Part shown: positions 1-8,684 of the stretch, piece after piece
How the letters are laid out: every line of letters starts with the position of its first letter
Position numbering within the stretch: the stretch's first letter is position 1
Assembly: GCF_029887935.1 (NCBI RefSeq)
Contig: NZ_JARXRO010000009.1
Location: forward strand, 108,738 to 172,737
DNA from: Luteimonas kalidii
GTDB taxonomy: Bacteria; Pseudomonadota; Gammaproteobacteria; Xanthomonadales; Xanthomonadaceae
Length of the DNA: 64,000 bases
Direction of reading: 5' to 3'
Program-made: the position numbers and the translations under genes
Notes under the pieces: generated by a model
What the model was told of the DNA's origin: nothing
The model's database searches: none
The model's input: only the letters and a program-made list of their open reading frames with translations

Positions 1-1611
1 GCCCCGCCCGCCGCGGAGGCCCCGGCCGCCGAGGCCCACACCTTCAAGCCGGAGATCGACGCCGACGACGTCCGCGCCCTGGTCACCACGCTGGCCTCGG
101 ACGAGTTCGAAGGCCGCGCGCCGGGCTCGGCCGGCGAGGAGAAGACGGTCGAGTACATCAAGGCCCAGTACGAGCGCATCGGCCTGGAGCCGGGCGGCGA
201 CAACGGCACCTTCTTCCAGACCGTGCCGATGGTGGAGACCACCGCCGACGAGGCGACCGTGCTGCGGCTGGAGAGCGGCGGCGCCACGCGCGATCTGGCC
301 TTCGGCAGCGACATGGTGATCGGCACCCGCACCGGCAGGACCCAGGTCTCGGTGGCCGACAGCGAGCTGGTGTTCGTCGGCTACGGCGTGAACGCGCCGG
401 AGCAGGACTGGAACGACTACGCCGGCGTCGACGTCAAGGGCAAGACCGTGGTGATCCTGGTCAACGACCCGGGCTTCCACGCCGGCGACGAGGGCCTGTT
501 CGAAGGCAACCGGATGACCTACTACGGGCGCTGGACGTACAAGTTCGAGGAAGCCGCGCGCCAGGGCGCCGCCGCGGCACTGATCATCCACGACACCGAA
601 GGTGCGTCGTACGGCTGGGACGTGGTGAAGAACTCCTGGTCGGGCGCCCAGTTCGACCTGCGCGCCGAGGACGATCCCGAGCCGCGCCTGCCGGCGCAGG
701 GCTGGATCACCGGCGAGGTGGCGCAGCAGCTGTTCTCCGAATCCGGGCTCGACCTGAAAGAGCAGTACGCCGCCGCCAACCGCCGCGGCTTCAAGGCCGT
801 GCCGCTGCAGGCGAAGGTCTCGTTCGACCTCGCCAGCACGGTCACGCAGAAGTCCTCGCAGAACGTGATCGGCTATCTCCCCGGCACCCGGGCCGCGGAC
901 GAGTCGGTGATCTACCTCGCGCACTGGGACCACCTGGGCAAGCACGAGGGCGAGGGCGACACGATCTACAACGGGGCGGTCGACAATGCCACCGGCGTGG
1001 CCGGGATCATCGAGATCGCGGAACGATTCAGGCAGTCCGGTGCGCCGCAGCGCTCGGTGGTGTTCCTGGCGGTGACGCTCGAGGAATCGGGCCTGCTGGG
1101 CTCGAAGTTCTACGTCGCGCAGCCGGCGTTCCCGCTCGAGAAGACCGTCGGCGTGATCAACCTCGACGCGATGAGCGTCGCCGGTCGCTCGCGCGACGTC
1201 GTGGTCACGGGCAAGGGCAACTCCGCGCTGGAGGACCTGCTGAAATCGCATGCCGACAGGCAGCAGCGCACGCTGGTCGAGGAAGGCAATCCGGCCGGCG
1301 GCTACTACTTCCGGTCCGACCACTTCAACTTCGCCAAGGCCGGCGTGCCGGCGCTGTACGCCAAGGGCGGCAGCGACCTGGTCGAAGGCGGCGCGGCCGC
1401 CGGCAAGGCGGCGGGCGACGAGTACGCCAGCCGCTACCACCAGCCGGGCGACGAGATCCACGACGGCTGGAAATTCGACGGCATCGTCGAGGACCTCGAA
1501 CTGCTGTTCGCGGTCGGCCTCGAGCTGGCCGATGGCGACCAGTGGCCGAACTGGTACGACGGCAATCCGTTCAAGGCCGCGCGCGACGCGCAGCGGGCGG
1601 CGGTCGAGTAA
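1..1611 (+). CDS. M28 family zinc metallopeptidase, 5'-truncated by window edge
   Basis: The window opens inside this gene. The frame is open from base 1, so the first visible ATG (223) is internal and the true start lies to the left. The 536 visible residues hold a PA-type insert domain (roughly bases 330-830) and then an M28 aminopeptidase domain. Metal-ligand and catalytic segments appear in family order: AHWDHLG (about base 919), AVDNATG (about 976), TLEESG (about 1078), NLDAM (about 1156) and YHQPGDE (about 1435). Family members release N-terminal amino acids from peptides, normally outside the cytoplasm; any signal peptide is in the missing part. The natural substrate cannot be inferred. 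A strong hairpin follows the stop. Confidence 0.92.
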   Translation, partial: APPAAEAPAAEAHTFKPEIDADDVRALVTTLASDEFEGRAPGSAGEEKTVEYIKAQYERIGLEPGGDNGTFFQTVPMVETTADEATVLRLESGGATRDLAFGSDMVIGTRTGRTQVSVADSELVFVGYGVNAPEQDWNDYAGVDVKGKTVVILVNDPGFHAGDEGLFEGNRMTYYGRWTYKFEEAARQGAAAALIIHDTEGASYGWDVVKNSWSGAQFDLRAEDDPEPRLPAQGWITGEVAQQLFSESGLDLKEQYAAANRRGFKAVPLQAKVSFDLASTVTQKSSQNVIGYLPGTRAADESVIYLAHWDHLGKHEGEGDTIYNGAVDNATGVAGIIEIAERFRQSGAPQRSVVFLAVTLEESGLLGSKFYVAQPAFPLEKTVGVINLDAMSVAGRSRDVVVTGKGNSALEDLLKSHADRQQRTLVEEGNPAGGYYFRSDHFNFAKAGVPALYAKGGSDLVEGGAAAGKAAGDEYASRYHQPGDEIHDGWKFDGIVEDLELLFAVGLELADGDQWPNWYDGNPFKAARDAQRAAVE

Positions 1612-1638
1612 CGCCGGCCGACGCGACATGCGGTCTCC

Positions 1639-1667
1639 GGACACGGCGCCCACGCGGCGCCGTGTCC
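1639..1667 (+). terminator. 12-bp hairpin after the M28 gene
   Basis: Perfect 12-bp inverted repeat (GGACACGGCGCC, loop CACGC, then the complement) 27 bp past the M28 stop. There is no T-run, so it may be an end-stabilising hairpin or a terminator that works with Rho rather than a canonical intrinsic one. Confidence 0.55.
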
Positions 1668-1740
1668 GTGTCCGACGCGGCTGCGCGCGACCCGCGCCTG
1701 CCATCCTGGTCTACTCTGGCGCTCCTGCCGGAGACCCGCC

Positions 1741-2139
1741 ATGACCCTCGCCACCGCCTACTGGTGCGTGCTGATCGCCGCCCTGCTGCCCTACGTGTGG
1801 ATCGCGTTCGCCAAGGGCGGCGCGCCCGGCTACAACAACCGCAATCCGCGGGCGTGGCTCGCGAAGCAGGAAGGCAACTACCGGGTCCAGCGCGCCAACG
1901 CCGCGCACCTCAACGCCTTCGAAGCGTTCGCGCCGTTCGCCGCCGGCGTGGCGCTGGCGCAACTGGCGGGCGTGGACCCGGGCCGCATCGCGCTGCTGGC
2001 GGTCGCGTTCATCGCCCTGCGCATCGCGCATGGCGTGTTCTACCTGGCCGACGTGCCGCTGCTGCGCAGCCTGGCGTGGATCGCCGGCTACGCCTGCGTG
2101 CTGGGGCTGCTCGGGCTGGCGGCGCTCAACGTCGCCTGA
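1741..2139 (+). CDS. MAPEG family membrane protein
   Basis: A 132-residue, four-helix membrane protein of the MAPEG superfamily (membrane-associated proteins in eicosanoid and glutathione metabolism). The polar stretch after helix 1 (NNRNPR, about residues 37-42) and the RAN-AHLNAFEAF segment opening helix 2 are typical of bacterial MAPEG proteins. Bacterial members are usually uncharacterised; some have glutathione transferase activity, but nothing here shows it. GGAG lies about 10 bp before the ATG, and a TACTCT box at 1712-1717 could be a -10. The 3' end overlaps the convergent MgtC-like gene by 14 bp. Confidence 0.88.
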   Translation: MTLATAYWCVLIAALLPYVWIAFAKGGAPGYNNRNPRAWLAKQEGNYRVQRANAAHLNAFEAFAPFAAGVALAQLAGVDPGRIALLAVAFIALRIAHGVFYLADVPLLRSLAWIAGYACVLGLLGLAALNVA

Positions 2140-2671
2140 CGCCGGCCGGATCTTCGCCGCGAGGCGTCTCGGCGATGCTGGCCTGCGGATCCTTCGACGC
2201 GTCCTGCAGTCCCTTGCGTTTCTCCCACCAGGACAGCGCGACCAGCACGAACAGCGACAGCGCGGTCGCGGTCCCGGCGACCAGGTAGTAGTCCAGGCCC
2301 GCGGCCACGCCGATCACCGCCACGGTCAGCAGCGAGGCGGCGGTGGTGATGCCGGAAATGGTTTCGCCGCCACGGCGGCTTTCGCCGAAGATGGTGCCGG
2401 CGCCGATGAAGGCCACCCCGGCGATCACGGCCTCGACCAGGCGCAGCGGATCGACCTGCATGATCGTGCTGGCCGGCGCATCGGCCTGGGCCTCGACCGT
2501 CAGCCGCCCCACCCCGACCAGCAGCGCCGAGGCGCCCGCGACCAGCATGTGGGTGCGGAAACCCGCGGGCCTGCGCTTGAGTTCCCGCTCGAATCCGATC
2601 AGCCCGCCGAGCAGCATCGCGATCGCCATGCTGGCGACCACGTCGAGTTGTTGTACGAATCCGGGTTCCAT
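2126..2671 (-). CDS. MgtC/SapB family inner-membrane protein
   Basis: 181 residues. The N-terminal hydrophobic domain carries the conserved MgtC signature GGLIGFERE (about residues 22-30), followed by the RTHMLV helix and the VIAGVAFIGAGTI segment. Four to five membrane helices are evident; the C-terminus is a short basic/acidic tail rather than the ACT-like domain of pathogen MgtC. MgtC proteins affect magnesium homeostasis or ATP synthase activity, but short environmental forms like this are mostly unassigned. No partner gene is adjacent. It ends inside the convergent MAPEG gene. Confidence 0.85.
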   Translation of the reverse strand: MEPGFVQQLDVVASMAIAMLLGGLIGFERELKRRPAGFRTHMLVAGASALLVGVGRLTVEAQADAPASTIMQVDPLRLVEAVIAGVAFIGAGTIFGESRRGGETISGITTAASLLTVAVIGVAAGLDYYLVAGTATALSLFVLVALSWWEKRKGLQDASKDPQASIAETPRGEDPAGVRRR

Positions 2672-2696
2672 GCCCGCCAGCCTGGCGGGCGTGGCG

Positions 2697-3914
2697 TCAT
2701 GTCGCGGTGACGAGCCGCACCCGCGCGAAGTTGCGCTTGCCCACCTGCAGCACGCCCTCGAAGCCGGGCGCGAAGGTGGTGTCGGGATCTTCGACCACCG
2801 CGCCGTCCACCTTCACCGCGCGCTCCCTGAGCTTGCGGTTGGCCTCGGAGTTGGACGGGGTGATGCCGGCCGCGGTGAGCAGCGCGGCGATGCGCAGCCC
2901 CGCCGCCGGCACCGGCACGTCCTGCAGCGGCAGCAGCGAGGTATCGCCCTGGCCGGTGACCGCGGCATGCCAGCCGGCGATCGCGGTCTCGGCTGCGCTC
3001 GCATCGTGGAACCGCGCGGCCAGCTCGCGCGCCAGGCGCAGCTTGACGTCGCGCGGGTTGAGCCCCGCGGCGACCCCGGCCTTGAGGCGTGCCGCCTCGT
3101 CGATCGAGATCCCGAAGCTCAGCAGGTCGATCCACTTCCACATCAGGTCGTCGCCGATCTTCATCGTCTTGTTGACGATGTCGATCGCCGGCTCGGCGAT
3201 GCCGATGTAGTTGCCCAGCGACTTGCTCATCTTGTGCACGCCGTCCAGGCCCTCGAGCAGCGGCATGGTCAGCACCACCTGCGGCGCCTGGCCGTGCGCT
3301 TCCTGCAGGCCGCGACCCATCAGCAGGTTGAACTTCTGGTCGGTGCCGCCGAGCTCGACGTCGGCGCGCAGCGCGACCGAGTCGTAGCCCTGCACCAGCG
3401 GGTACAGGAACTCGTGGATCGCGATCGACTGCTGCGCGGCATAGCGCTTGGCGAAATCGTCGCGCTCAAGCATCCGCGCCACGGTGTGCTGGCCGGCGAG
3501 GCGGATCATGTCGGCGGCCGACATCGTGCCGAACCACTCGCTGTTGAACCGCACCTCGGTGCGCTCGCGGTCGAGCACCTTGAACACCTGGGTCTCGTAG
3601 GTACGCGCGTTCTCCAGCACGTCCTCGCGGGTGAGCGGCCTGCGGGTGGCGTTCTTTCCGGAGGGGTCGCCGATCATCCCGGTGAAGTCGCCGATCAGGA
3701 ACACCACCTGGTGGCCGAGGTCCTGGAACTGCCGCATCTTGTTCAGCAGCACGGTGTGGCCCAGGTGCAGGTCGGGCGCGGTCGGGTCGAACCCGGCCTT
3801 GATCCGCAGCGGGCGGCCCTCGTCCAGGCGCGTGGCCAGTTCCTCGCGCTTGAGGATCTCGTCGGCGCCACGCGCGAGCAGCTCCAGGGCGGCCGCGGCC
3901 GCGGGGCCGGTCAC
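2697..3914 (-). CDS. tyrS: Tyrosyl-tRNA synthetase
   Basis: Charges tRNA-Tyr with tyrosine. The start is placed at GTG 3914 (405 residues) although the frame stays open to an ATG at 4022. The protein upstream of 3914 does not look like TyrS, and a promoter on this strand fits at 3963-3991, downstream of that ATG. The class I signature HLGH follows DPTAPDL near residue 48, and KMSKS is near residue 230, as in the TyrZ-like long form. An S4-type RNA-binding domain with [14 protein letters not shown] forms the C-terminus. It is transcribed divergently from the M23 peptidase gene, an arrangement known in xanthomonads. Confidence 0.95.
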   Translation of the reverse strand: MTGPAAAAALELLARGADEILKREELATRLDEGRPLRIKAGFDPTAPDLHLGHTVLLNKMRQFQDLGHQVVFLIGDFTGMIGDPSGKNATRRPLTREDVLENARTYETQVFKVLDRERTEVRFNSEWFGTMSAADMIRLAGQHTVARMLERDDFAKRYAAQQSIAIHEFLYPLVQGYDSVALRADVELGGTDQKFNLLMGRGLQEAHGQAPQVVLTMPLLEGLDGVHKMSKSLGNYIGIAEPAIDIVNKTMKIGDDLMWKWIDLLSFGISIDEAARLKAGVAAGLNPRDVKLRLARELAARFHDASAAETAIAGWHAAVTGQGDTSLLPLQDVPVPAAGLRIAALLTAAGITPSNSEANRKLRERAVKVDGAVVEDPDTTFAPGFEGVLQVGKRNFARVRLVTAT

Positions 3915-3962
3915 GGGCGGCCCCGGCGCGTGGCACGCAGCTTCAGGGATGTGATGCCTGTC

Positions 3963-3991
3963 ATAAGAAAGCGTAAAAGTACCGTTAACAA
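3963..3991 (-). promoter_or_regulatory. Putative sigma-70 promoter for tyrS
   Basis: Read on the minus strand: TTGTTA (3991-3986), a 17-bp spacer, then TCTTAT (3968-3963), about 50 bp before the GTG chosen for tyrS. The region is distinctly AT-richer than its surroundings. The match is moderate and is supported mainly by spacing and position. Confidence 0.45.
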
Positions 3992-4026
3992 GTGTGCGCG
4001 CGTAAAACCCTTTGGGCAACAAGGGT

Positions 4027-4055
4027 TTGACGCTCCCAATTCATGTGCTTATGGT
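4027..4055 (+). promoter_or_regulatory. Putative sigma-70 promoter for the M23 peptidase gene
   Basis: TTGACG at 4027-4032, exactly 17 bp, then TATGGT at 4050-4055, in an AT-rich patch 44 bp before the ATG at 4099. This is one of the best promoter-like matches in the window. Confidence 0.55.
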
Positions 4056-4098
4056 ACGACGCTGACGCGCCCGTCACGCCATTCCCGGATTTTTCGCC

Positions 4099-5580
4099 AT
4101 GACGCAGCCGCCCCAGATGTCACCGGACGTCGCCCATCACCAGGCCGTCCGGGAACACAATCTCCGGGCCGCAGCGCAGAACACCGCCGACGAACAGCAT
4201 TTCGCCGATCCCGGCGACGCTGCGGCGCGCTTCCCGTTCAATGGCCGCTGGACCCGGCGCGACTGGGCGCATGCCAGCCTGTTCGCCACGCTCGGTGCGC
4301 TGGTCATCGGCCTGGTGCCGGGCTTTTCCAACGCCATGCGCGTGGCCGACCACGGGCCGGCGCTGACCACGCTGGCCCTGCCGCTGCCGCCGCTGCCCAA
4401 GGCCACGCGCGCGGCGCAGCAGCAGCGCAGCTGGGACGTGGTCGAGGTCGAATCCGGGCAGACCCTCGGTGCGATCTTCGAGGCGCGCGGCATCCCCGCC
4501 GCCACCCTGCACCGCCTGCTCGACGCCTCGGCCGACCGCCAGGCGCTGACCCGTCTGCGCCCGGGCGCCGAACTCGCCTTCGACCAGGCCGCCGACGGCC
4601 GCCTGGTGGCATTCCGCTACGACCGCAACGACACCCAGCGGGTGGAACTGTCGCTGGCCGGCGACAAGGTCGCCGAGCAGGTGATCGAACGTCCGGTCGA
4701 GGTGCGCACCGCGGTGGTCAGCGGCAAGGTCGGCAAGTCACTGTTCCATTCGGCGCGCAAGCTGGGCCTGAGCCCGTCGGTGATCAACACCCTGACCGAC
4801 GAGGTGTTCAAGTACGACATCGACTTCGACCGCGACGTGACCTCCGGCGACCGCTTCAGCGTGGTGGTCGAGCAGACCTGGCGCGAGGGCGAGTTGATCC
4901 GCTCCGGTCCGGTCACCGCCGCGGTGTTCACCGCCAAAGGCAAGCCGTTCACCGCGATCCGCTTCGAGCGCGACGGCAAGGGCGAGTACTTCTCGGCCGA
5001 GGGCCGCCCGCTGAAGAAGAGCTTCATCCGCAGCCCGATCCAGTACGCGCGCCTGAGCTCGCGCTTCGGCAACCGGCGCCATCCGGTGCTGGGCACCCAG
5101 CGCATGCACAAGGGCGTGGACTACGCCGCGCGCAGCGGCACGCCGATCATGGCCGCGGGCGACGCGCGCGTGGTCTCGGCCGGCTGGCACGGCGGCTACG
5201 GCAACACCGTGGTGCTCGACCACGGCAAGGGCCACTCCACGCTGTACGCGCACATGTCGCGCACCGCCAAGCTCAAGCGCGGCCAGCGCGTCTCGCAGGG
5301 CGACGTGATCGGCTTCGTCGGCTCCACCGGCCTGTCCACCGGCCCGCACCTGCACTACGAATTCCGCGTCAACGGCGTGCACCGCAACCCGCTGCAGCAC
5401 ACCATGCCGCCGCCCGAGCCGCTCAACGGCACGGCGCTGGCGCAGTTCCGCGCCCAGACGGGGCCGGCGCTGGAGCGCATCCGCGAGGTCGAGGAAATCA
5501 TCTACGCCACCGTGCCCGAGGCGCCGGAGAGCGACCGCCGGATCGCCGCCGCCAACACGCCGCGCGGCAAGCGCGGCTGA
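4099..5580 (+). CDS. Membrane-anchored M23 family endopeptidase (MepM-like)
   Basis: 493 residues. One membrane helix (about residues 57-78) anchors a periplasmic part consisting of an OapA/LysM-like region (about 110-190), a linking domain, and a C-terminal LytM/M23 zinc domain (about 325-430). The domain keeps its motifs: HPVLG, HKGVDYAA for the first ligands and HLHYEF for the last. Such proteins cut peptide cross-links in murein to allow growth. Position between tyrS and anmK links it to wall turnover. It has its own promoter-like element and ends at a UUCG hairpin. Confidence 0.92.
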   Translation: MTQPPQMSPDVAHHQAVREHNLRAAAQNTADEQHFADPGDAAARFPFNGRWTRRDWAHASLFATLGALVIGLVPGFSNAMRVADHGPALTTLALPLPPLPKATRAAQQQRSWDVVEVESGQTLGAIFEARGIPAATLHRLLDASADRQALTRLRPGAELAFDQAADGRLVAFRYDRNDTQRVELSLAGDKVAEQVIERPVEVRTAVVSGKVGKSLFHSARKLGLSPSVINTLTDEVFKYDIDFDRDVTSGDRFSVVVEQTWREGELIRSGPVTAAVFTAKGKPFTAIRFERDGKGEYFSAEGRPLKKSFIRSPIQYARLSSRFGNRRHPVLGTQRMHKGVDYAARSGTPIMAAGDARVVSAGWHGGYGNTVVLDHGKGHSTLYAHMSRTAKLKRGQRVSQGDVIGFVGSTGLSTGPHLHYEFRVNGVHRNPLQHTMPPPEPLNGTALAQFRAQTGPALERIREVEEIIYATVPEAPESDRRIAAANTPRGKRG

Positions 5581-5619
5581 GCGCCAACCACGCCGGCCGC
5601 GCCGGCCACGTGCTCCGGA

Positions 5620-5643
5620 CAGGGCCCGCTTCGGCGGGCCCTG
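5620..5643 (+). terminator. UUCG-capped hairpin after the M23 gene
   Basis: Perfect 10-bp stem CAGGGCCCGC with a TTCG tetraloop, 40 bp past the stop. No T-run follows. The stable tetraloop and GC-only stem make it a terminator or 3'-end stabiliser. Confidence 0.6.
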
Positions 5644-5713
5644 CCGCATCCGGCTGCCGCCTCCCTGCACGACGACGCCTGCAGTGCGCGTGGGCGGCCG
5701 GCGAGGCGCACCG

Positions 5714-5719
5714 TAGAAT
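5714..5719 (+). promoter_or_regulatory. -10 element placing the anmK transcript start at its ATG
   Basis: TAGAAT ends exactly six bases before the anmK ATG (5726), so a usual start point would fall on the A of the ATG. No Shine-Dalgarno sequence is present between. A clear -35 is not seen (TGGGCG at the expected place). Confidence 0.4.
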
Positions 5720-5725
5720 CGCGCC

Positions 5726-6826
5726 ATGCCCGACCTCTACCTCGGCCTGATCTCCGGTACCAGCGCCGACGGCATCGACGCCGCCCTGGTGCGCTTCGAC
5801 GATGGCCAGGCACGGCTGGTGTTCGGCCGCACCTATCCCTGGGACCCGATGCTGCGCGCGCAGCTGGTCGCGCTCGGGCAGCAGGGCGCCTCGTTGTCGC
5901 TGGATGCGATCGCCGAACTGGACGTGCGCGTGGCGCGCGCGTTCGCCGAAGCCGCCAACCTCGCGCTTGCCGACAGCGGCACCGTGGCCGCTGACGTGCG
6001 CGCGATCGGCTCGCACGGACAGACCCTGCGCCACCGGCCGTGGGGTCCGTACCCGTTCACCCTGCAGCTCGGCGATCCGTCGACCATCGCCGAGCGCACC
6101 GGCATCGCCACGGTGGCCGACCTGCGCCGCCGCGACATCGCCGCCGGCGGCCATGGTGCGCCGCTGCTGCCGGGCCTGCACGCCGCGCTGCTGCACGCGC
6201 CGGACGAGGATCGCGCGGTGCTCAACCTCGGCGGCATCGCCAACCTGACCCTGCTGCCGGCCCGGGGCGAGGTCCGCGGCTTCGACACCGGGCCGGCCAA
6301 CGCGCTGATGGACGCGTGGTGCCTGCGCCACCTCGAGCAGGACTACGACCGGTGCGGCGCCTTCGCCGCGCGCGGACGGGTCGACCACGACCTGCTCGAG
6401 CGCCTGCTCGACGACGCCTGGTTCACCCAGCCGCCGCCCAAGTCCACCGGCCGCGACCACTTCCACCTCGGCTGGGTCGAAGCGCGGCTGCGTGGAGACG
6501 AACCCGCCGCCGACGTGCAGGCCACGCTCAACGTCCTGACCGCCCGCACCGTGGCCGACGCCCTGCAGGCGACCCAGCCCGGCACCGGCCGCGTCATCGC
6601 CTGCGGGGGCGGCGTGCACAACCCGGTCCTGATGGGCGCGCTCGCCGCGGCGCTGCCAGGCGCCATCGTGGAATCCACCGCGGCGCACGGGATCGATCCG
6701 GACCACGTCGAGGCCATGGGCTTCGCCTGGCTGGCGCGGCAGACGATCCTCGGCCTGCCCGGCAACCTGCCGAGCGTGACCGGCGCCGCGGGGCCACGCG
6801 TCCTGGGCGGCATCTATCCGGCGTGA
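5726..6826 (+). CDS. anmK: Anhydro-N-acetylmuramic acid kinase
   Basis: 366 residues, the usual AnmK length. The protein phosphorylates and opens 1,6-anhydro-MurNAc released during murein turnover, giving MurNAc-6-phosphate. The N-terminal [16 protein letters not shown] is the family phosphate-binding motif (canonical GTSMDG). Others are GSHGQTLRH near residue 94, [10 protein letters not shown] near 172, FDTGPAN near 190 and CGGGVHNP near 292. It follows the M23 endopeptidase gene, and an AmpG-like permease gene lies 1.3 kb away, so wall cleavage, uptake and recycling functions cluster here. The mRNA may be leaderless. Confidence 0.95.
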   Translation: MPDLYLGLISGTSADGIDAALVRFDDGQARLVFGRTYPWDPMLRAQLVALGQQGASLSLDAIAELDVRVARAFAEAANLALADSGTVAADVRAIGSHGQTLRHRPWGPYPFTLQLGDPSTIAERTGIATVADLRRRDIAAGGHGAPLLPGLHAALLHAPDEDRAVLNLGGIANLTLLPARGEVRGFDTGPANALMDAWCLRHLEQDYDRCGAFAARGRVDHDLLERLLDDAWFTQPPPKSTGRDHFHLGWVEARLRGDEPAADVQATLNVLTARTVADALQATQPGTGRVIACGGGVHNPVLMGALAAALPGAIVESTAAHGIDPDHVEAMGFAWLARQTILGLPGNLPSVTGAAGPRVLGGIYPA

Positions 6827-6888
6827 TTGCCGCGCGCGGCCGTGCTTCGCGTTCTGCAATGCATGACCCGGCCACGAGGCATCGCCCC

Positions 6889-7065
6889 ATGAACATCCGT
6901 CAGGTGCAGCCGGCCACGATCGCCCTGCTCGTCGCGGGCGCGCTGGTCCTCGCGACCGGCCTCTATACCGTCAACACCGGCCTGCAGCTCGCGGGAGGCC
7001 TGATCCTGATCGTCGGGGCCATCCTCGCGCTGGGACAGGCGAGCGGTCCGCCTCGCGACCGCTAG
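6889..7065 (+). CDS. Small hydrophobic protein, 58 residues
   Basis: ATG at 6889 opens a 58-residue frame dominated by two hydrophobic stretches (about residues 9-26 and 32-49), with polar ends. It looks like a two-helix membrane peptide. It lies 62 bp after anmK on the same strand and could be cotranscribed. No family recognised; the frame also continues upstream in phase, so the start is a best guess from the hydrophobicity pattern. Confidence 0.5.
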   Translation: MNIRQVQPATIALLVAGALVLATGLYTVNTGLQLAGGLILIVGAILALGQASGPPRDR

Positions 7066-7119
7066 CGGCACGGGTGACGCGAACACTGCGCGACGCGGTC
7101 GCCGGATGGGGAACGCGCG

Positions 7120-7383
7120 TCAGTCCCGCGCGGCCGGCGTCACGCGACCGATCGCCGCATAGCCCGGATCGCTCGGAACCTGCTCCAGCGCGGCGATCGC
7201 CGCCTGCAGCACATCGGCCTCGCTCAGGTCCAGGCGCACCGAACCGTCGCCTTCGTAGACGTGCAGTCCCTGTTCGAGCAGGTACTGCATCGCCATCGGC
7301 AGGCTCCAGCCGCGGGCCTCGGCCACGCGCTTGATGCGATCCACCAGCACCGGGTCGGCGTCCCTGAGCACGATGTCGATCAT
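7120..7383 (-). CDS. Small acidic helical protein, possibly ribbon-helix-helix, downstream of ampG
   Basis: 87 residues starting MIDIVLRDADPVLVDRI. The opening beta-strand-like segment followed by two helices (KRVAEARGWSLPMAMQYLLEQGL) is the outline of a ribbon-helix-helix protein, but I cannot assign a family. The start overlaps the stop of the AmpG-like gene by four bases (ATGA), so translation is probably coupled. No toxin-like gene is next to it, which argues against a toxin-antitoxin pair. Function unknown. Confidence 0.6.
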   Translation of the reverse strand: MIDIVLRDADPVLVDRIKRVAEARGWSLPMAMQYLLEQGLHVYEGDGSVRLDLSEADVLQAAIAALEQVPSDPGYAAIGRVTPAARD

Positions 7384-8684
7384 GGCGGTGGCTCCGCGGC
7401 GGATGTCGCGGCACCATCGTCCGACAGATGCAGCCTGGGTTTCAACCAGAAGAACAGCGCCACCGCCGGCACCGCCACCGCGGTGGTGATCGCGAAGTAC
7501 ACCCCGTAGCCGGTCTGCTCGACGATCCCGCCGGAGACCGCACTCAGCACCTTGCCCGGCAGCATCACCAGCGAGGAGAACAGCGCGTACTGGGTGGCGG
7601 TGAAGCGCTGGTTGACCAGCGCCGAGAGGAAAGCCACCAGGGTGGTGCCCTGGAAGCCCTGGGCCAGGTTCTCGCCGGAGATCACCACGGTGAGCTTCCA
7701 CACGTCTCCGTCGGCGCCGATCAGCCACAGGTAGAGCAGGTTGCTCAGCGCGCCCAGGATCACGCCCGCCAGCAGCGGCCACTTCACGCCCCAGCGCGCG
7801 ACCGCGATCCCGCCCAGGAACACGCCCACGATCCCGATCCAGATGCCGTAGACCTTCGACACCGCCGCGATCTGGGTCTTGGTGAACCCCTGGTCCAGGT
7901 AGAACGGCGCCATGATCCCGCCACCGAGCGACTGGTCGGAGATCTTCGCCAGCAGGATGAACGCCAGCAGCGCCAGCGCCAGCGCGCCGCCGAAGCGGCG
8001 GAAGAAATCGGCGAAGGGTTCGACCACGCCTTCGCGCAAGCCCTGCGCCCAGGTCTCGGCCCGCACCCGCACCACGTCCGGCTCGCGCGCGATCAGCACC
8101 GCCGCCAGCGGCACCAGCATCACCAGCGCCATCACCCGGTACACCACCGGCCAGGCGACGTGGTCGGCGAGCACCAGCGCCAGCGCGCCGGTGACGATCA
8201 GCGCGATCCGGTAACCCAGCGAATAGGTCGCCACCAGCGCGCCCTGCGAGGCGTTGGGCGCGATCTCGACACGGTAGGCGTCGACCGCGATGTCGAGCGT
8301 GGCGCCGGCGAACGCGGTCATCAGCGTGATCCAGACGAACGCGGCGAGCCGGTCGGGCGTGAGCTGGGCCATCAGCAGCAGGCCGGCGGTGACCACCACC
8401 AGCGCCAGCAGCAGCCAGCCGCGACGCTGGCCGAGCCGGCCCAGCAGCGGCAGCCGCCAGCGGTCGACCAGCGGCGCCCACAGGAACTTGAGCGTGTAGG
8501 TCATGCCGGCGCTGGCGATGAGCGTGATGTTGCGCAGCTCGATGCCGTTCTCCTTCAGCCAGTACGCCAGCGTGCCGGCGACCAGCAGGAACGGCATGCC
8601 CGAGGCGAAGCCGAAGAAGAACATCGTCCACGACGCCGGCTGGGTGAAGGCGCGCCAGATCGACGGCTTGGCCGGCTTGCTCAC
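7380..8684 (-). CDS. ampG: AmpG-like MFS permease
   Basis: 434 residues, about 12 membrane helices, major facilitator superfamily. It resembles AmpG, the inner-membrane importer of anhydromuropeptides: the opening WTMFFFGFASGMPFLLVAG and the LKFLWAPLVDRW loop are characteristic. The start is taken at GTG 8684, since GTGA overlaps the stop of the exonuclease gene by four bases and the frame upstream is not AmpG-like. AmpG provides substrate for cytoplasmic recycling enzymes such as AnmK, encoded nearby on the other strand. In beta-lactamase inducible bacteria it also feeds the AmpR signal; no ampR is seen here. Confidence 0.88.
   Translation of the reverse strand: MSKPAKPSIWRAFTQPASWTMFFFGFASGMPFLLVAGTLAYWLKENGIELRNITLIASAGMTYTLKFLWAPLVDRWRLPLLGRLGQRRGWLLLALVVVTAGLLLMAQLTPDRLAAFVWITLMTAFAGATLDIAVDAYRVEIAPNASQGALVATYSLGYRIALIVTGALALVLADHVAWPVVYRVMALVMLVPLAAVLIAREPDVVRVRAETWAQGLREGVVEPFADFFRRFGGALALALLAFILLAKISDQSLGGGIMAPFYLDQGFTKTQIAAVSKVYGIWIGIVGVFLGGIAVARWGVKWPLLAGVILGALSNLLYLWLIGADGDVWKLTVVISGENLAQGFQGTTLVAFLSALVNQRFTATQYALFSSLVMLPGKVLSAVSGGIVEQTGYGVYFAITTAVAVPAVALFFWLKPRLHLSDDGAATSAAEPPP

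Noticed and set aside
2343..5750. 1,135-residue plus-strand frame across tyrS
   Set aside because: Shadow of tyrS and the M23 gene; low-complexity, no domain.
7120..7383. Antitoxin of a toxin-antitoxin pair
   Set aside because: No toxin-like gene adjacent; neighbours are the AmpG-like permease and an unrelated gene on the other strand.
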